Positions 23,429-34,057 of a DNA stretch of 64,000 nucleotides are shown here, piece after piece (positions within the stretch are counted from its first letter, which is position 1; each line of letters starts with the position of its first letter). The notes beneath the pieces were generated by a model. That model was not told the origin of the DNA. It worked only from the letters and a program-made list of their open reading frames with translations, and did no database searches. The translations under genes were made by a program, and so were the position numbers. Where the stretch lies: NCBI GenBank assembly GCA_963701265.1, contig OY969581.1, positions 2,356,001-2,420,000 on the forward strand, written 5' to 3'. This DNA comes from VRUE01 sp963701265 (lineage in GTDB: Bacteria > Actinomycetota > Thermoleophilia > Solirubrobacterales > 70-9).

Positions 23429-24469
23429 ATGCCAACCCCTGAGATCTTCGTCTTCACAGCCGCCGGCCCAGCGGCGCAAGAGCATTTCGAGCGCACGATC
23501 CTGCGTCCGGTCCCGCTCGAGAAAATCGGCGCTCACGATGCGGCGATCGCCACTGACCTGAGCGGGGTCGACCACGGCTCGCTTCGCTGCTGGGGCTCGG
23601 TTCCCGGGCCTGGGAACGTGCGCAGTTGGCAGCGAATGCAGCCCGGGCACTGGGCGATGCTCTACACCGGCAGCGGGGAATTTCCCTACCTGCTCCAGGT
23701 CGCCCACAAGGCGGAATCGAAGGTTCTCGCCCAGCACCTCTGGGGAGACAACCCGGACGGGAACACCTGGCAGCTCATGTACTTCTTCGACCGCGTGGTC
23801 GAGGCCAACCTCGGGATCGAGGCGGTGCGCGCCAGCCTTGGATACGACGGTGACTGGTGGCCCCAAGGGCTCCAGTACCCAACACCGGAGCACCAAGGTG
23901 CCCTGCTGGCGAAGTTCGGCTCCCTCACCGCCTTCGTCGAGTCGGCCGCCGCCGACGGCGAGCAGGTCGATGCGGGCCGTGGGCCGAGCGGCAGCGAAGC
24001 GCTGCTCGGCGGGACGTTCAAGGGCGCGCCCGAGAAACCTCCCAAGCCACGCGAACAGCGGCCGTCCGATCCGGACATCGCCGGACGTGGGTACATGGCC
24101 CACGAGAGGACGGTCGAGAAGCTCGCGGAGCACGTGGGCGCCAGTTTCCGCAAGGGCACTCCGGGGATCAACCACGACGGTGGTTGGCCCCTCGGCGACG
24201 ACGTCAGCTTCTCGATCGCCGAGGTCAAGAGCATCACCTCGCGCAACGAGGTCGGCCAGCTGCAGAAGGGCCTTGGCCAGCTCCTCCACAACCGCTTCAA
24301 GGCCAAGCGCCTCGGGATCGAGATCGGCGAGGCCTACCTCGTCGCCGAGAAGGAGCCCGCCAACAGCGCCCTCTGGCGCGACCTGGCCGCAGCGCACAGC
24401 GTCATCCTCACCTGGCCCGAGCGCTTCGAGAGCGACATCCGGCTCAACCGGACGACGGTATTGGCGTGA
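23429..24469 (+). CDS. Putative modification-dependent nuclease: EVE/PUA-like domain plus PD-(D/E)XK
   Basis: A 346-residue two-domain protein. Residues about 1-160 resemble the EVE/PUA-like reader domain found at the N-terminus of McrB-like and HNH restriction proteins: RCWGSVPGPGNVRSWQRM, WAMLYTGSGEFPYLLQV, LAQHLWGDNPDGNTWQLMYFF and ASLGYDGDWWPQGL. A Pro/Lys-rich linker (195-220) leads to a C-terminal PD-(D/E)XK core with a candidate Asp near 250-258 and AEVKS (264-268), then NEVGQLQKGLGQ. Such proteins cut DNA with modified bases, but no NTPase partner is present. It starts 8 nt after TAGAAT (23415-23420). Translationally coupled to the next gene (GTGA). Confidence 0.7.
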   Translation: MPTPEIFVFTAAGPAAQEHFERTILRPVPLEKIGAHDAAIATDLSGVDHGSLRCWGSVPGPGNVRSWQRMQPGHWAMLYTGSGEFPYLLQVAHKAESKVLAQHLWGDNPDGNTWQLMYFFDRVVEANLGIEAVRASLGYDGDWWPQGLQYPTPEHQGALLAKFGSLTAFVESAAADGEQVDAGRGPSGSEALLGGTFKGAPEKPPKPREQRPSDPDIAGRGYMAHERTVEKLAEHVGASFRKGTPGINHDGGWPLGDDVSFSIAEVKSITSRNEVGQLQKGLGQLLHNRFKAKRLGIEIGEAYLVAEKEPANSALWRDLAAAHSVILTWPERFESDIRLNRTTVLA

Positions 24470-24741
24470 GCCTCTCGACCCGCACCCTGGTTCGCCTCAG
24501 CGACATCGTGCCGCTCTCGGTGGAGCAGGTCAACGAGGCGCTGGGCAAAGGCCAGACCTTCAAGCACTACTACTCCCCGGGCGCGAAGGCGACGCTGGAA
24601 GAGCTGGAAGGCCTCGAGCGCCAAGGACTCGCGAAGCGGGCAGACGCCGGCTGGTTACTGACCCGCGCCGGACGCTCGCGGTACCAGCGGCTCGAAGATC
24701 TCTTCGACAACTCGAGCGGCCACGGGGACTACGGCTTCTAG
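24466..24741 (+). CDS. Small winged-helix-like partner of the nuclease
   Basis: A 91-residue protein starting with GTG at 24466, overlapping the nuclease stop by 4 nt, so production of the two is coupled. Predicted helices SDIVPLSVEQVNEALGKG and KATLEELEGLERQGLAKR followed by a beta hairpin and AGWLLTRAGRSRYQRLEDLF resemble a winged helix-turn-helix. The C-terminus is Gly/Asp-rich. It could be a DNA-binding specificity or regulatory subunit, or an inhibitor. I recognise no named family. The next gene (aldehyde dehydrogenase) has its own leaderless promoter, so the cassette is two genes. Confidence 0.65.
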   Translation: MSLSTRTLVRLSDIVPLSVEQVNEALGKGQTFKHYYSPGAKATLEELEGLERQGLAKRADAGWLLTRAGRSRYQRLEDLFDNSSGHGDYGF

Positions 24742-24779
24742 GCGGCCGGGCGCATTGGCGCCGGTAGCCTGGGCGACAG

Positions 24780-26273
24780 ATGTCCGCCGGTGGAGAGCAC
24801 ACGACCGCGCTGCTGATCGGTGGCGAGCTTGTCTCGGGCGCGGGCGCTCTGATCGCGGTTGAGAACCCGTACACAACGGAGACGATCGTCGAGGTAGGCG
24901 CCGCCTCACCCGAGCAGGTCGAGGCGGCCGTCGCCGCCGCTCGCGAGGCCTGGCCCGCCTGGGCCAAAACCACCGCCGGCGAGCGCTGCGAGTTGCTGCA
25001 CGAGGTGGCGCGGCGACTGCGCGAGGACGCAGAGGTCCTGGCGCGGACGATGACCGCCGAGGGCGGCAAGCCGCTGCTCGAGAACCGCGATGAGCTGGAG
25101 TGGACGGCTGCGGCCTTCGACTACTACGCCGAGATCGGCCGCGACCACGCCGGTCGCGTGATCCCACCGATCGAGTCGACCCAGCTGGCGATGGTGGTCA
25201 AGGACCCGCTCGGCGTCGTTGGCTGCATCGTGCCCTGGAACTACCCGCTGCTGCTGCTTGCCTGGAAGGTGGCGCCGGCGCTGGCCGCCGGCAACTGCGT
25301 CGTCTGCAAGCCCTCCGAGCTGACGCCGCTCTCGACCCTGATGCTGGCCGGCGCCTTCGAGCACCTGCCGGCGGGCGTGGTCAGCCTGCTCGCGGGGGCT
25401 GGCAACGTCGGCGCGGCGCTCGCCGCCCACCCCGACGTCGACTGCATTGCCTTCACCGGTTCGGTCGCAACCGGCAAGAAGGTCGCGGCGGCCTGTACGG
25501 AGCGGATGGCGCGGATGAACCTGGAGATGGGCGGCAAGGATGCCTTCATCGTCTGTGCCGATGTGGCACCACAGCTGGAGGTCGCCGCCCGCGGCGGCGC
25601 CTGGGCCGCCTTCCTCAACTCCGGCCAGGTCTGCACCTCGGCCGAGCGCTTCTACGTCGCCGCGGAGGTCTTCGACGACTACGTCGCCGCCTTCGTCGAG
25701 CACACCCGCAGCCTCGTCCTCGGCGATCCCTTCGAGGTCGCCACTGACATCGGGCCGATGGTCTCCGCGCCCCAGCGCGCCAAGGTGGTCGCGCAGCTGG
25801 ATGCCGCCCGCGCCGCCGGCGCCGAGGTCCTCGTCGGCGGCGACAGCGGTGGCACCGAGCACGGCCACTTCCTCTCCCCCGCCGTCGTCACCGGCGCCGC
25901 TTCCGACAGCGCCCTGCTGCGCGAGGAGACCTTCGGCCCGGTCGCCCCGATCGTCCCCGTCTCCTCCCTCGACGAAGCGATCGAGCTCGCCAACGGCACC
26001 GAGTTCGGCCTTGGCGCCAACGTCTACACCGCCGACCTCGAGAACGCGATTCGCTGCATGCGCGAGCTGCGCGCCGGCACGGTCTGGATCAACGACCCGC
26101 TGACCGACAACGACGCCGGCCCCTTCGGCGGCTTCAAGCAGTCCGGCATGGGAAGAGAGCTGGGCCGCGAGGGCCTCGAGGCCTTCCAGGAGACCAAGCA
26201 CGTCCACATGGAGTCGAAGATCGAGCGCAAGGAATGGTGGTACCCGTACCGCGAGTACGGTTCGGCGGGGTGA
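24780..26273 (+). CDS. NAD(P)-dependent aldehyde dehydrogenase
   Basis: A 497-residue ALDH superfamily enzyme oxidising an aldehyde to its acid. Motifs in order: GCIVPWNYPLLL (cofactor), FTGSVATGKKVA, LEMGGKDAFIVCADV (general base Glu) and FLNSGQVCTSAERFYV with the nucleophilic Cys. The overall pattern is that of betaine-aldehyde or 4-aminobutanal-type dehydrogenases; the substrate is not determinable. ATG at 24780 follows TAGCCT (24765-24770) by 9 nt, a leaderless start. Its stop overlaps the next gene by 4 nt. Confidence 0.95.
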   Translation: MSAGGEHTTALLIGGELVSGAGALIAVENPYTTETIVEVGAASPEQVEAAVAAAREAWPAWAKTTAGERCELLHEVARRLREDAEVLARTMTAEGGKPLLENRDELEWTAAAFDYYAEIGRDHAGRVIPPIESTQLAMVVKDPLGVVGCIVPWNYPLLLLAWKVAPALAAGNCVVCKPSELTPLSTLMLAGAFEHLPAGVVSLLAGAGNVGAALAAHPDVDCIAFTGSVATGKKVAAACTERMARMNLEMGGKDAFIVCADVAPQLEVAARGGAWAAFLNSGQVCTSAERFYVAAEVFDDYVAAFVEHTRSLVLGDPFEVATDIGPMVSAPQRAKVVAQLDAARAAGAEVLVGGDSGGTEHGHFLSPAVVTGAASDSALLREETFGPVAPIVPVSSLDEAIELANGTEFGLGANVYTADLENAIRCMRELRAGTVWINDPLTDNDAGPFGGFKQSGMGRELGREGLEAFQETKHVHMESKIERKEWWYPYREYGSAG

Positions 26274-27541
26274 AAGGACGGGGATCTCGAACAGGCAGCG
26301 GGGCGCGAGTCGTGCTCGCGCTCATGTTCGCCCTGGCGCTGCTGATGCCACAAGCGGCCTTCGGCGACGACGAGCGCGGAATCGGCTCGGCACGGACAAT
26401 CGACCGGACCGAGACCACGGTCGGCTTCTGGGCTGGCGAGGCAGTGCCGGGGACGGACTGGGACTCGCCGGACACCTACTGGAAGCAACGCGACACGCAC
26501 TTCTTCACGCCGCAGCTGTGGCGCGTTCTGCGTCGCAACCGGGTCCCTCTGTACTTCAACCTTCGCTACCGGCGGGACTTCGGTCCCATTCCTCCCGGCA
26601 AGCCCCATCGTCGCGACGCGCTGCGAATCATCCGCACTGCAAATCGGCTCGGCGTGCCGGTCTGGGGCTGGGTTCTGATCCCGTATACCGATGGCTACTG
26701 GGCCTGGGAGGGCGCGGCGACGGAGCAGTTCAAAGCGGTCAAAGCGCTCGTTCGCTGGGTCCGGGAGAAGCGGGTTCGGCTGCAGGGGCTGGCCCTCGAC
26801 CCCGAGCCCCGGCTCCGCACCCCGTTCGAATCGACGGCAGCGATCATGGGTGGCCGCGGCGGCGGTGCCTTCTCCTCCGTCTTCGCACCGACGATCGACC
26901 CCACCGCCCAGTGCGCCGCCTGGCGCGGCTACGCGCGCATCCCACGCTGGGCAAAGCGCCACCAGGTCAGGATCTCCGCCGCACCGATGCCCTCCGCGCT
27001 CGACGACATCGGCAACGGCAGCCTCGCGCTCCAGGACGCTGTCAACTTCGTCCTGCCGAACGCAGGGTGGGACGAGCTCTACTTCCAGGCCTACCGCAGC
27101 GTCTTCACCTACTACTCGGGGCACGACCCCGGACCCGGCATCGTCTCCTCCTACTTTCGCTCGGCCCAGCGCGAGTACGGCAGCGTCGGCCAGGTAAGCC
27201 TCGGCTCTTCGGGCCGCGGCCCCTACCGGCGCTTCTCGAGCCTGCTCGGTGACGTCCGCCTAGCTGCGACCTTGGGCGCCCGCGAAGTGCCGATCTACTC
27301 GCTCGAGCGAACCCTGCGCGCCTACGGCGGCCCGCGCTCGGTGGCCCGCCTCGTCCAGGCCGCAAAGCACCCGTTCGCGGGCCCCGCTGCGACCAAGTCA
27401 ACGGCACCCACGTCCAGGGCAAACGACCTGCGCGCCGCGGTCCGTCGCGCCGACCGGGCGGCAACGGCAAGCACCCGGGCGATCACCGCCGGCCGCGGCG
27501 CCTCGCTGCCGCCCAACCGCTGGCCCAACGGCTGCGGCTAG
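26270..27541 (+). CDS. Secreted protein of unknown function, possible TIM-barrel glycosidase-like
   Basis: A 423-residue exported protein. GTG at 26270 overlaps the ALDH stop (GTGA) and gives a basic n-region and hydrophobic core (VVLALMFALALLMPQAAFG). The mature part alternates strand-like and helical segments: VPLYFNLRYRR, RLGVPVWGWVLIPYTDGYWAW, RLQGLALDPEPRLRTPF, and HQVRISAAPMPSALDD. This spacing resembles a (beta-alpha)8 barrel such as glycoside hydrolase-like proteins; DPEP could carry acidic active-site residues. I cannot assign a family. The C-terminal 60 residues are Ala/Arg-rich. Coupling to ALDH is unexpected and may reflect only shared transcription. Confidence 0.7.
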   Translation: MKGRGSRTGSGARVVLALMFALALLMPQAAFGDDERGIGSARTIDRTETTVGFWAGEAVPGTDWDSPDTYWKQRDTHFFTPQLWRVLRRNRVPLYFNLRYRRDFGPIPPGKPHRRDALRIIRTANRLGVPVWGWVLIPYTDGYWAWEGAATEQFKAVKALVRWVREKRVRLQGLALDPEPRLRTPFESTAAIMGGRGGGAFSSVFAPTIDPTAQCAAWRGYARIPRWAKRHQVRISAAPMPSALDDIGNGSLALQDAVNFVLPNAGWDELYFQAYRSVFTYYSGHDPGPGIVSSYFRSAQREYGSVGQVSLGSSGRGPYRRFSSLLGDVRLAATLGAREVPIYSLERTLRAYGGPRSVARLVQAAKHPFAGPAATKSTAPTSRANDLRAAVRRADRAATASTRAITAGRGASLPPNRWPNGCG

Positions 27542-27579
27542 AAGGATCGCCGCCGGGCGGCCGGTAAGACTCCCTCGCA

Positions 27580-27921
27580 ATGAAGAGCGAGGGAGCATCC
27601 CCGGCTGAACGCTGGCTACTGGTTCTGACCGTTCTCGGCTTCGTCGTGCCCAACGTCTTCGTTGGCGCCTACTTCGCCGGCGAGGGCATGGATATCGGCG
27701 GCTACTTCTCACTCTGGACGGCCAGCATCCCCTCGACCCAACTGCTGGTCGACCTCGGCATCGCCGCGGCGGCCTTCTTCGTCTGGGCCGCGGTCGACGG
27801 GCCCAGAACAGGGGTCAAGCGCTGGTGGCTCTGCATCCCCGCCACCTTCCTCGTCGGCCTCTGCTTCGGCCTGCCGTTGTATCTGCTGATGCGGGAGCGC
27901 ACCCTGGCGCAAGCCGAGTAG
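27580..27921 (+). CDS. DUF2834-like membrane protein
   Basis: A 113-residue protein with three predicted helices: about residues 10-33, 48-68 and 80-104. The segment LLVDLGIAAAAFFVWAAVDGPRTGVKRWWLCIPATFLVGLCFGLPLYLLMRE matches the DUF2834 pattern, including the acidic DL near the membrane and the final PL-LLxRE. Function is unknown; members are small integral membrane proteins. It follows the secreted protein by 38 bp. Its stop is 4 bp from that of the convergent CU044_5270-like gene. Confidence 0.75.
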   Translation: MKSEGASPAERWLLVLTVLGFVVPNVFVGAYFAGEGMDIGGYFSLWTASIPSTQLLVDLGIAAAAFFVWAAVDGPRTGVKRWWLCIPATFLVGLCFGLPLYLLMRERTLAQAE

Positions 27922-27925
27922 CGCG

Positions 27926-29290
27926 CTACCCCGGCGGCAGCGGCACGAGGCCGAGGCGCCGGCAGACGGCGGGGTCGGGCGCGGGGAACACCTGGGCAAT
28001 CGAGGAGCCCTCGTAGGCGCAGGCGACGAGGTGGGGCGAGTCGCGTTCGGGTCGCTCGTCGATCTTGCCTTCACGTTCGAGGCGCCGCAGCCGGGTGTCG
28101 ACTACGCCTTCCCGCCAGAGCTTCGCGCAGGTCGCGATCGGGTCGCTGCCGTGCACGATTGTCGTATCGGCGTGAAGCGAAGCCCGGTCGTAGCAACCGA
28201 CGCTGGTGTCGACTCCCCCGGCTCCCGCTGGCGCTTCCCGCCCGACCGAGTCGACGACCTTCGATTCCAGGTAGGCGGCGTAGCCGATCGGGGTTCCCGG
28301 CGGAGCCTTGAAGCCGAACACACCCGACCTGACGATCGATTCCTGCTCGCCGAGCAAGGCCGAGGTCGCAGGATCGAAGATCAGCTCGTGCCTGGTTCCC
28401 CGACGGCGGTCGGTGTAGGCGATGCCGGTGCCGGGGCGACCGACTGGGTCGTCGACCTCGCCAAGGAGCTCGACGCCAGGGAGTTCGGCAGTCAGCTGAT
28501 AGATCGCCGCCCGCACCGCGGCCGGGAGATAGGACTCGCGCAGCATGTCGCCGATCAGGGTGAAGGTCTCGGCTTCGCCGGGGGGCCCTCCGACTCCCTC
28601 TATTTCGCGCGCTTCGAGCATTCGCCGCAGGGTCGCGGGGTCGGTCGGCAGCTCGGAGGCGTCGAGGATGCTTGCTCCCGACAGCGTGCTGTCTTCGACC
28701 TGGCCGGCCCGTGGAAGGGGCGGCGATCCCGCCGCCACCCAGCCCGCGCGCTGCTCGGCCGAGATGAATCGCGGCTTGCCCGATACCTGCCGCACACGGC
28801 CGCGCCGCGAGCCGAAGGAGATCCATACCCGCCGCTCGCTGGGCACGAGCACGCTCCATTCGTCGGTGGCTTGCCAGGGGTGTTCGCGATCGCAGGGGTG
28901 AGTTCGGCAGTAGGGGGAATAGCCCGTCGAGTGCAGGTAGGCGTCCTGCGATCGGGTGAAGAGGAACTGCCCTGGCCCAGGCACCACCGGTTCCTGGGCC
29001 GCCGCGACCGCGGCAGCATCGCGCAGGACCTGACCGATAGCCGGCTGCACCCTGCCGCTGCCGCCGAGGATGCCGATCGGGAGGGCGACGAGGAGCGCCG
29101 CGACTGCCACGCCGGCAGCGATCATCTGCAGCCGCGGACGTCGCCACCAAGGGAGTGCCGCGTCGGGGGCGTCGGCTCGCTGCGTCTGCTCGATCCTCGC
29201 GATCAGGCCGGCGCGGGCCGCGGCCCGGCTCTCGGGCTTGGCGGCGGGAAGTCCGGCGCGCAGCTCTCCGAGCAGCTCGATCTCGTTCAT
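27926..29290 (-). CDS. CU044_5270-like membrane-anchored protein, partner of ECF sigma
   Basis: A 454-residue protein with an N-terminal cytoplasmic segment (about residues 1-55), one membrane helix (LQMIAAGVAVAALLVALPIGIL) and a long extracytoplasmic domain with QFLFTRSQDAYL, WSVLVPSERRVWISFG, HELIFDPATSALLGEQESI and GYAAYLESKVVDSVG. This layout and wording match the CU044_5270 family of actinobacteria. Its ATG overlaps the stop of the ECF sigma gene by 4 nt. That placement is typical of a membrane anti-sigma or sensor partner, though the family lacks a confirmed anti-sigma fold. A second module of the same kind is at 41488-43859. Confidence 0.8.
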   Translation of the reverse strand: MNEIELLGELRAGLPAAKPESRAAARAGLIARIEQTQRADAPDAALPWWRRPRLQMIAAGVAVAALLVALPIGILGGSGRVQPAIGQVLRDAAAVAAAQEPVVPGPGQFLFTRSQDAYLHSTGYSPYCRTHPCDREHPWQATDEWSVLVPSERRVWISFGSRRGRVRQVSGKPRFISAEQRAGWVAAGSPPLPRAGQVEDSTLSGASILDASELPTDPATLRRMLEAREIEGVGGPPGEAETFTLIGDMLRESYLPAAVRAAIYQLTAELPGVELLGEVDDPVGRPGTGIAYTDRRRGTRHELIFDPATSALLGEQESIVRSGVFGFKAPPGTPIGYAAYLESKVVDSVGREAPAGAGGVDTSVGCYDRASLHADTTIVHGSDPIATCAKLWREGVVDTRLRRLEREGKIDERPERDSPHLVACAYEGSSIAQVFPAPDPAVCRRLGLVPLPPG

Positions 29291-29874
29291 CGGTGACCTC
29301 CCTCGTCGCTAAGCGGTTGAACCAAAGCCGGCTCGATCTCCAGCGCAGTCCGGAGGCGAGCCCGGGCGCGCGAGAGCCGCGAGCGGACGGTGCCGACCGG
29401 AACCTCCAGCGCCTCGGCGATCTCGGCATAGGAGAAATCGGCCCAGGCAAAGAGCAGGAGTGCATCCAGCTCCTCGGCGGGAACCTCGGTGAGCGCATCG
29501 ATTAGCTCCCGCCGAACGCTGGATGCATCGACCCGCGCCTCGACCCCGTCGAAGGCGTCGAGGACCGGGTCGGAAGCGCTCCGCGCATATGCCCGCAGTT
29601 GGCGCAGCTCATCACGGTGATGGCGGCGGAGGAGATTGGTCGCGATGCCGAAGAGCCAGGGCCGGGCATCGGGTCGCGAGGCGTCATACCGCGCCCGCTT
29701 GTCGAAGGCAACCAGGAAGGTCTCGGCCGAGAGCTCGTCGGCGAGGTCTCGGCCGACCCGCCGCTGCAGGTAGCCATGGACCGCGTCGAAATGACGATCG
29801 AAGATCGCCGCAAAATCGGCCGGGGTCACAGCCGACGCCGCGATCGCGTCACTGTCGAAGGCTTGACGGTCCAC
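29287..29874 (-). CDS. ECF-type RNA polymerase sigma factor
   Basis: A 195-residue sigma-70 family protein. Region 2 reads FAAIFDRHFDAVHGYLQRRVGRDLADELSAETFLVAFDKR, with the region 2.4 RPWLFGIATNLLRRHHR; region 4 reads AELDALLLFAWADFSYAEIAEALEVPVGTVRSRLSRARARL, the ECF region 4 helix-turn-helix. The GTG at 29874 is the most upstream sensible start. It overlaps the downstream CU044_5270-like gene by 4 nt, so the pair is a signalling module whose trigger is unknown. Confidence 0.94.
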   Translation of the reverse strand: MDRQAFDSDAIAASAVTPADFAAIFDRHFDAVHGYLQRRVGRDLADELSAETFLVAFDKRARYDASRPDARPWLFGIATNLLRRHHRDELRQLRAYARSASDPVLDAFDGVEARVDASSVRRELIDALTEVPAEELDALLLFAWADFSYAEIAEALEVPVGTVRSRLSRARARLRTALEIEPALVQPLSDEGGHR

Positions 29875-29945
29875 TGAGAGTTATTGCCCGCCGGGACGAA
29901 ACCGGTTCGCGGCGGGCGCGCCTTCCCGCCCGCCGCACCGACCCG

Positions 29946-30374
29946 TTACTGGTTCTGCTCCGCCTGGGCGCGGACCCGCTCCTCCTGCTCGCGCAGCTCC
30001 GGCGTCAGCTCCTCGCCGAAATCCTCGGCCTCGAAGATCTGGCGAATTTCGATCTCGCCCGCTTCGTTGTGCGGGTTGGGGCAGCGCTTGATCCAGTCCA
30101 CGGCGTCCTCGAAGGAGTCCACCTGCATCAACCAGAAGCCGGCGATCAGCTCCTTCGTCTCGGCAAACGGTCCGTCGGTGACGACCCGCTCGCCATCGCC
30201 GCCGAAACCGACCCGGGCGCCCTTGGAGGTCGGGTGCAGGCCCTCCCCGGCCACCATCACGCCGGCCTTGACCATTTCCTCGTTGAACTCGCCCATCGCC
30301 GCAAGCAGATCCTCGCTCGGCATCACGCCGGCCTCGGAGTCCTCGCTCGCCTTGACTATCGCCATCACTCTCAT
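29946..30374 (-). CDS. YCII/DGPF-domain protein
   Basis: A 142-residue protein: MRVMAIVKASEDSEAGVMP, GEGLHPTSKGARVGF, then VTDGPFAETKELIAGFWLMQVDSFEDAVDWIKRCP. The T-D-G-P-F-A-E-x-K-E block defines the DGPF (YciI-like) family, which has a ferredoxin-like fold and a His/Asp pair of unknown catalytic role. Members are often next to ECF sigma genes, as here (72 bp upstream of the ECF gene on the same strand). The ATG at 30374 is preceded by AAAGGA. It could be in the same transcript as the sigma factor. Confidence 0.88.
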   Translation of the reverse strand: MRVMAIVKASEDSEAGVMPSEDLLAAMGEFNEEMVKAGVMVAGEGLHPTSKGARVGFGGDGERVVTDGPFAETKELIAGFWLMQVDSFEDAVDWIKRCPNPHNEAGEIEIRQIFEAEDFGEELTPELREQEERVRAQAEQNQ

Positions 30375-30496
30375 CTCGCAGTCCTTTCGGTCGTGTCGCG
30401 GAAGCTCGGTGTCCCCGATGTTCCCGCCTTTACCCCTACGACGAACGGGCCACGCCGAAATCGACACAGGGCGCAAATCTTTGCGAGCCTGCCGCG

Positions 30497-31282
30497 GTGA
30501 CGTTGCTGGTGGCAAAGATCCTCCTCGCCCCGCTCTGCGTGGTTGCCGTCTCCCTGGCGGGTCGGCGTTGGGGAGTGGCAGTCGCCGGCGTGCTCGGCGG
30601 GCTACCCGTCGTCGCCGGCCCGATCCTGCTGGTGGTGACCCTCCTCCACGGCCGCGACTTCGGTGCCGAGGCCGCCGCCGGCACCCTGCTCGCCCTCGCT
30701 GCCCTGACCACCTTCGTGGTCGTCTACGGCCGGATCGCGGCAACAGCTGGGCCGCTTCCCAGCGTGCTCTGTGGCTGGACGGCGTTCCTACTCGGCGTCG
30801 CCATCCTCAGCCTAACCGGACCGCCGCCGGCGCTGTCGCTGCTCTTCGTCGCCACCTGCTTCGCACTTGGCCTGAGGCTGCTGGCACCGGCACCCTCCTC
30901 GCCTCCGGCCGCACCGACGCCACCGTGGTGGGACCTCCCCGCCCGCGCCCTCGCCGCGCTTGGGCTCGTGCTCGCGCTAACCGCCGTGTCCGGCGCCCTC
31001 GGGCCTCACCTCAGCGGCCTGCTGGCGCCGTTTCCGATCATCACCAGCGTCCTCGCCGTCTTCACCCACACCCACGGCGGCTTCGCCCAGGTCAGCGTCC
31101 TGCTGCGCAACTTCCTCTTCGGCTTCTACGGCTTCGCCGCCTTCTGCTTCGCCCTCGCGGTCGCCCTGCCGACGCTGTCGACCGCCGCCGCCTTCGGCCT
31201 CGCAACGGCCGCGGCGCTCGCCGTGCAGGCGACGACCTTCCTCCTGCGCGCACGCCTGCAGCTAGCGCCCTCGACCCCCTAA
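30497..31282 (+). CDS. Polytopic membrane protein of unknown function
   Basis: A 261-residue protein, GTG start, with about eight hydrophobic segments, for example LLVAKILLAPLCVVAVSLAG, VLGGLPVVAGPILLVVTLLHG, and PHLSGLLAPFPIITSVLAVFTHTHGG. The paired G-G-L-P-x-x-x-G-P and PFPIITSVLAVFTH motifs give an internal twofold repeat, with one in each half. This suggests a small transporter of an inverted-repeat type, but I recognise no named family. The gene stands alone, divergent from the DGPF gene and convergent with the UvrA-like gene. Confidence 0.75.
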   Translation: MTLLVAKILLAPLCVVAVSLAGRRWGVAVAGVLGGLPVVAGPILLVVTLLHGRDFGAEAAAGTLLALAALTTFVVVYGRIAATAGPLPSVLCGWTAFLLGVAILSLTGPPPALSLLFVATCFALGLRLLAPAPSSPPAAPTPPWWDLPARALAALGLVLALTAVSGALGPHLSGLLAPFPIITSVLAVFTHTHGGFAQVSVLLRNFLFGFYGFAAFCFALAVALPTLSTAAAFGLATAAALAVQATTFLLRARLQLAPSTP

Positions 31283-31300
31283 ATCGCCCCGAGGGTTTGA

Positions 31301-33642
<2,342 letters not shown>

Positions 33643-33643
<1 letters not shown>

Positions 33644-34047
33644 TAGGCGGGCGGCTGATCGATGCGGACCAGATTGCCGGACGGGTCGCGCACGGCAAGG
33701 TCCCGCGTGCCCCATGGCTGGTCGGTCGGCTCCTGCACGATCTCGGCGCCGGCGGCGCGCAGCTTCTCGAAGCTGGCGTCGAGGTCGTCGCTGTGGAAGT
33801 GGACGCCGTTGAGGGCGCCCTTGGCGATCAGAGCGGCGAGCGCGTCCTGATCAGCGGGGCTGCCGTTCAGGTAGTTGGTGAGGACGACCGCAACGCCGGG
33901 CTGGGAGGCGGCGCCGACGGTGAGCCAGCGGAAGTCGCCTTTTGCGACGTCGTTGCGCAGCTCGAGGCCGAGCGCGTCGCGGTAGAAGCTCAGGGCGAGG
34001 TCGGGGTCATGGACCAGGACGAAGCATTGGGAGAGTGTGAGGTTCAT
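33643..34047 (-). CDS. VOC family protein in AraC-UvrA2 operon
   Basis: A 134-residue VOC protein beginning MNLTLSQCFVLVHDPDLALSFYRDALGLE and ending TRDLAVRDPSGNLVRIDQPPA. This is the typical single-domain VOC with the D-P-S-G-N C-terminal turn. I choose ATG 34047 because TAGCCT (34055-34060) lies 7 nt upstream, although that places a promoter inside the 3' end of the AraC gene. It may bind or modify the same compound that the AraC protein senses. The adjacent UvrA2 gene begins 1 nt after its stop. Confidence 0.85.
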
Positions 34048-34057
34048 GCCCGCAAGG

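Noticed and set aside
24906..26207. 433-codon minus-strand frame
   Set aside because: Antisense shadow of the aldehyde dehydrogenase.
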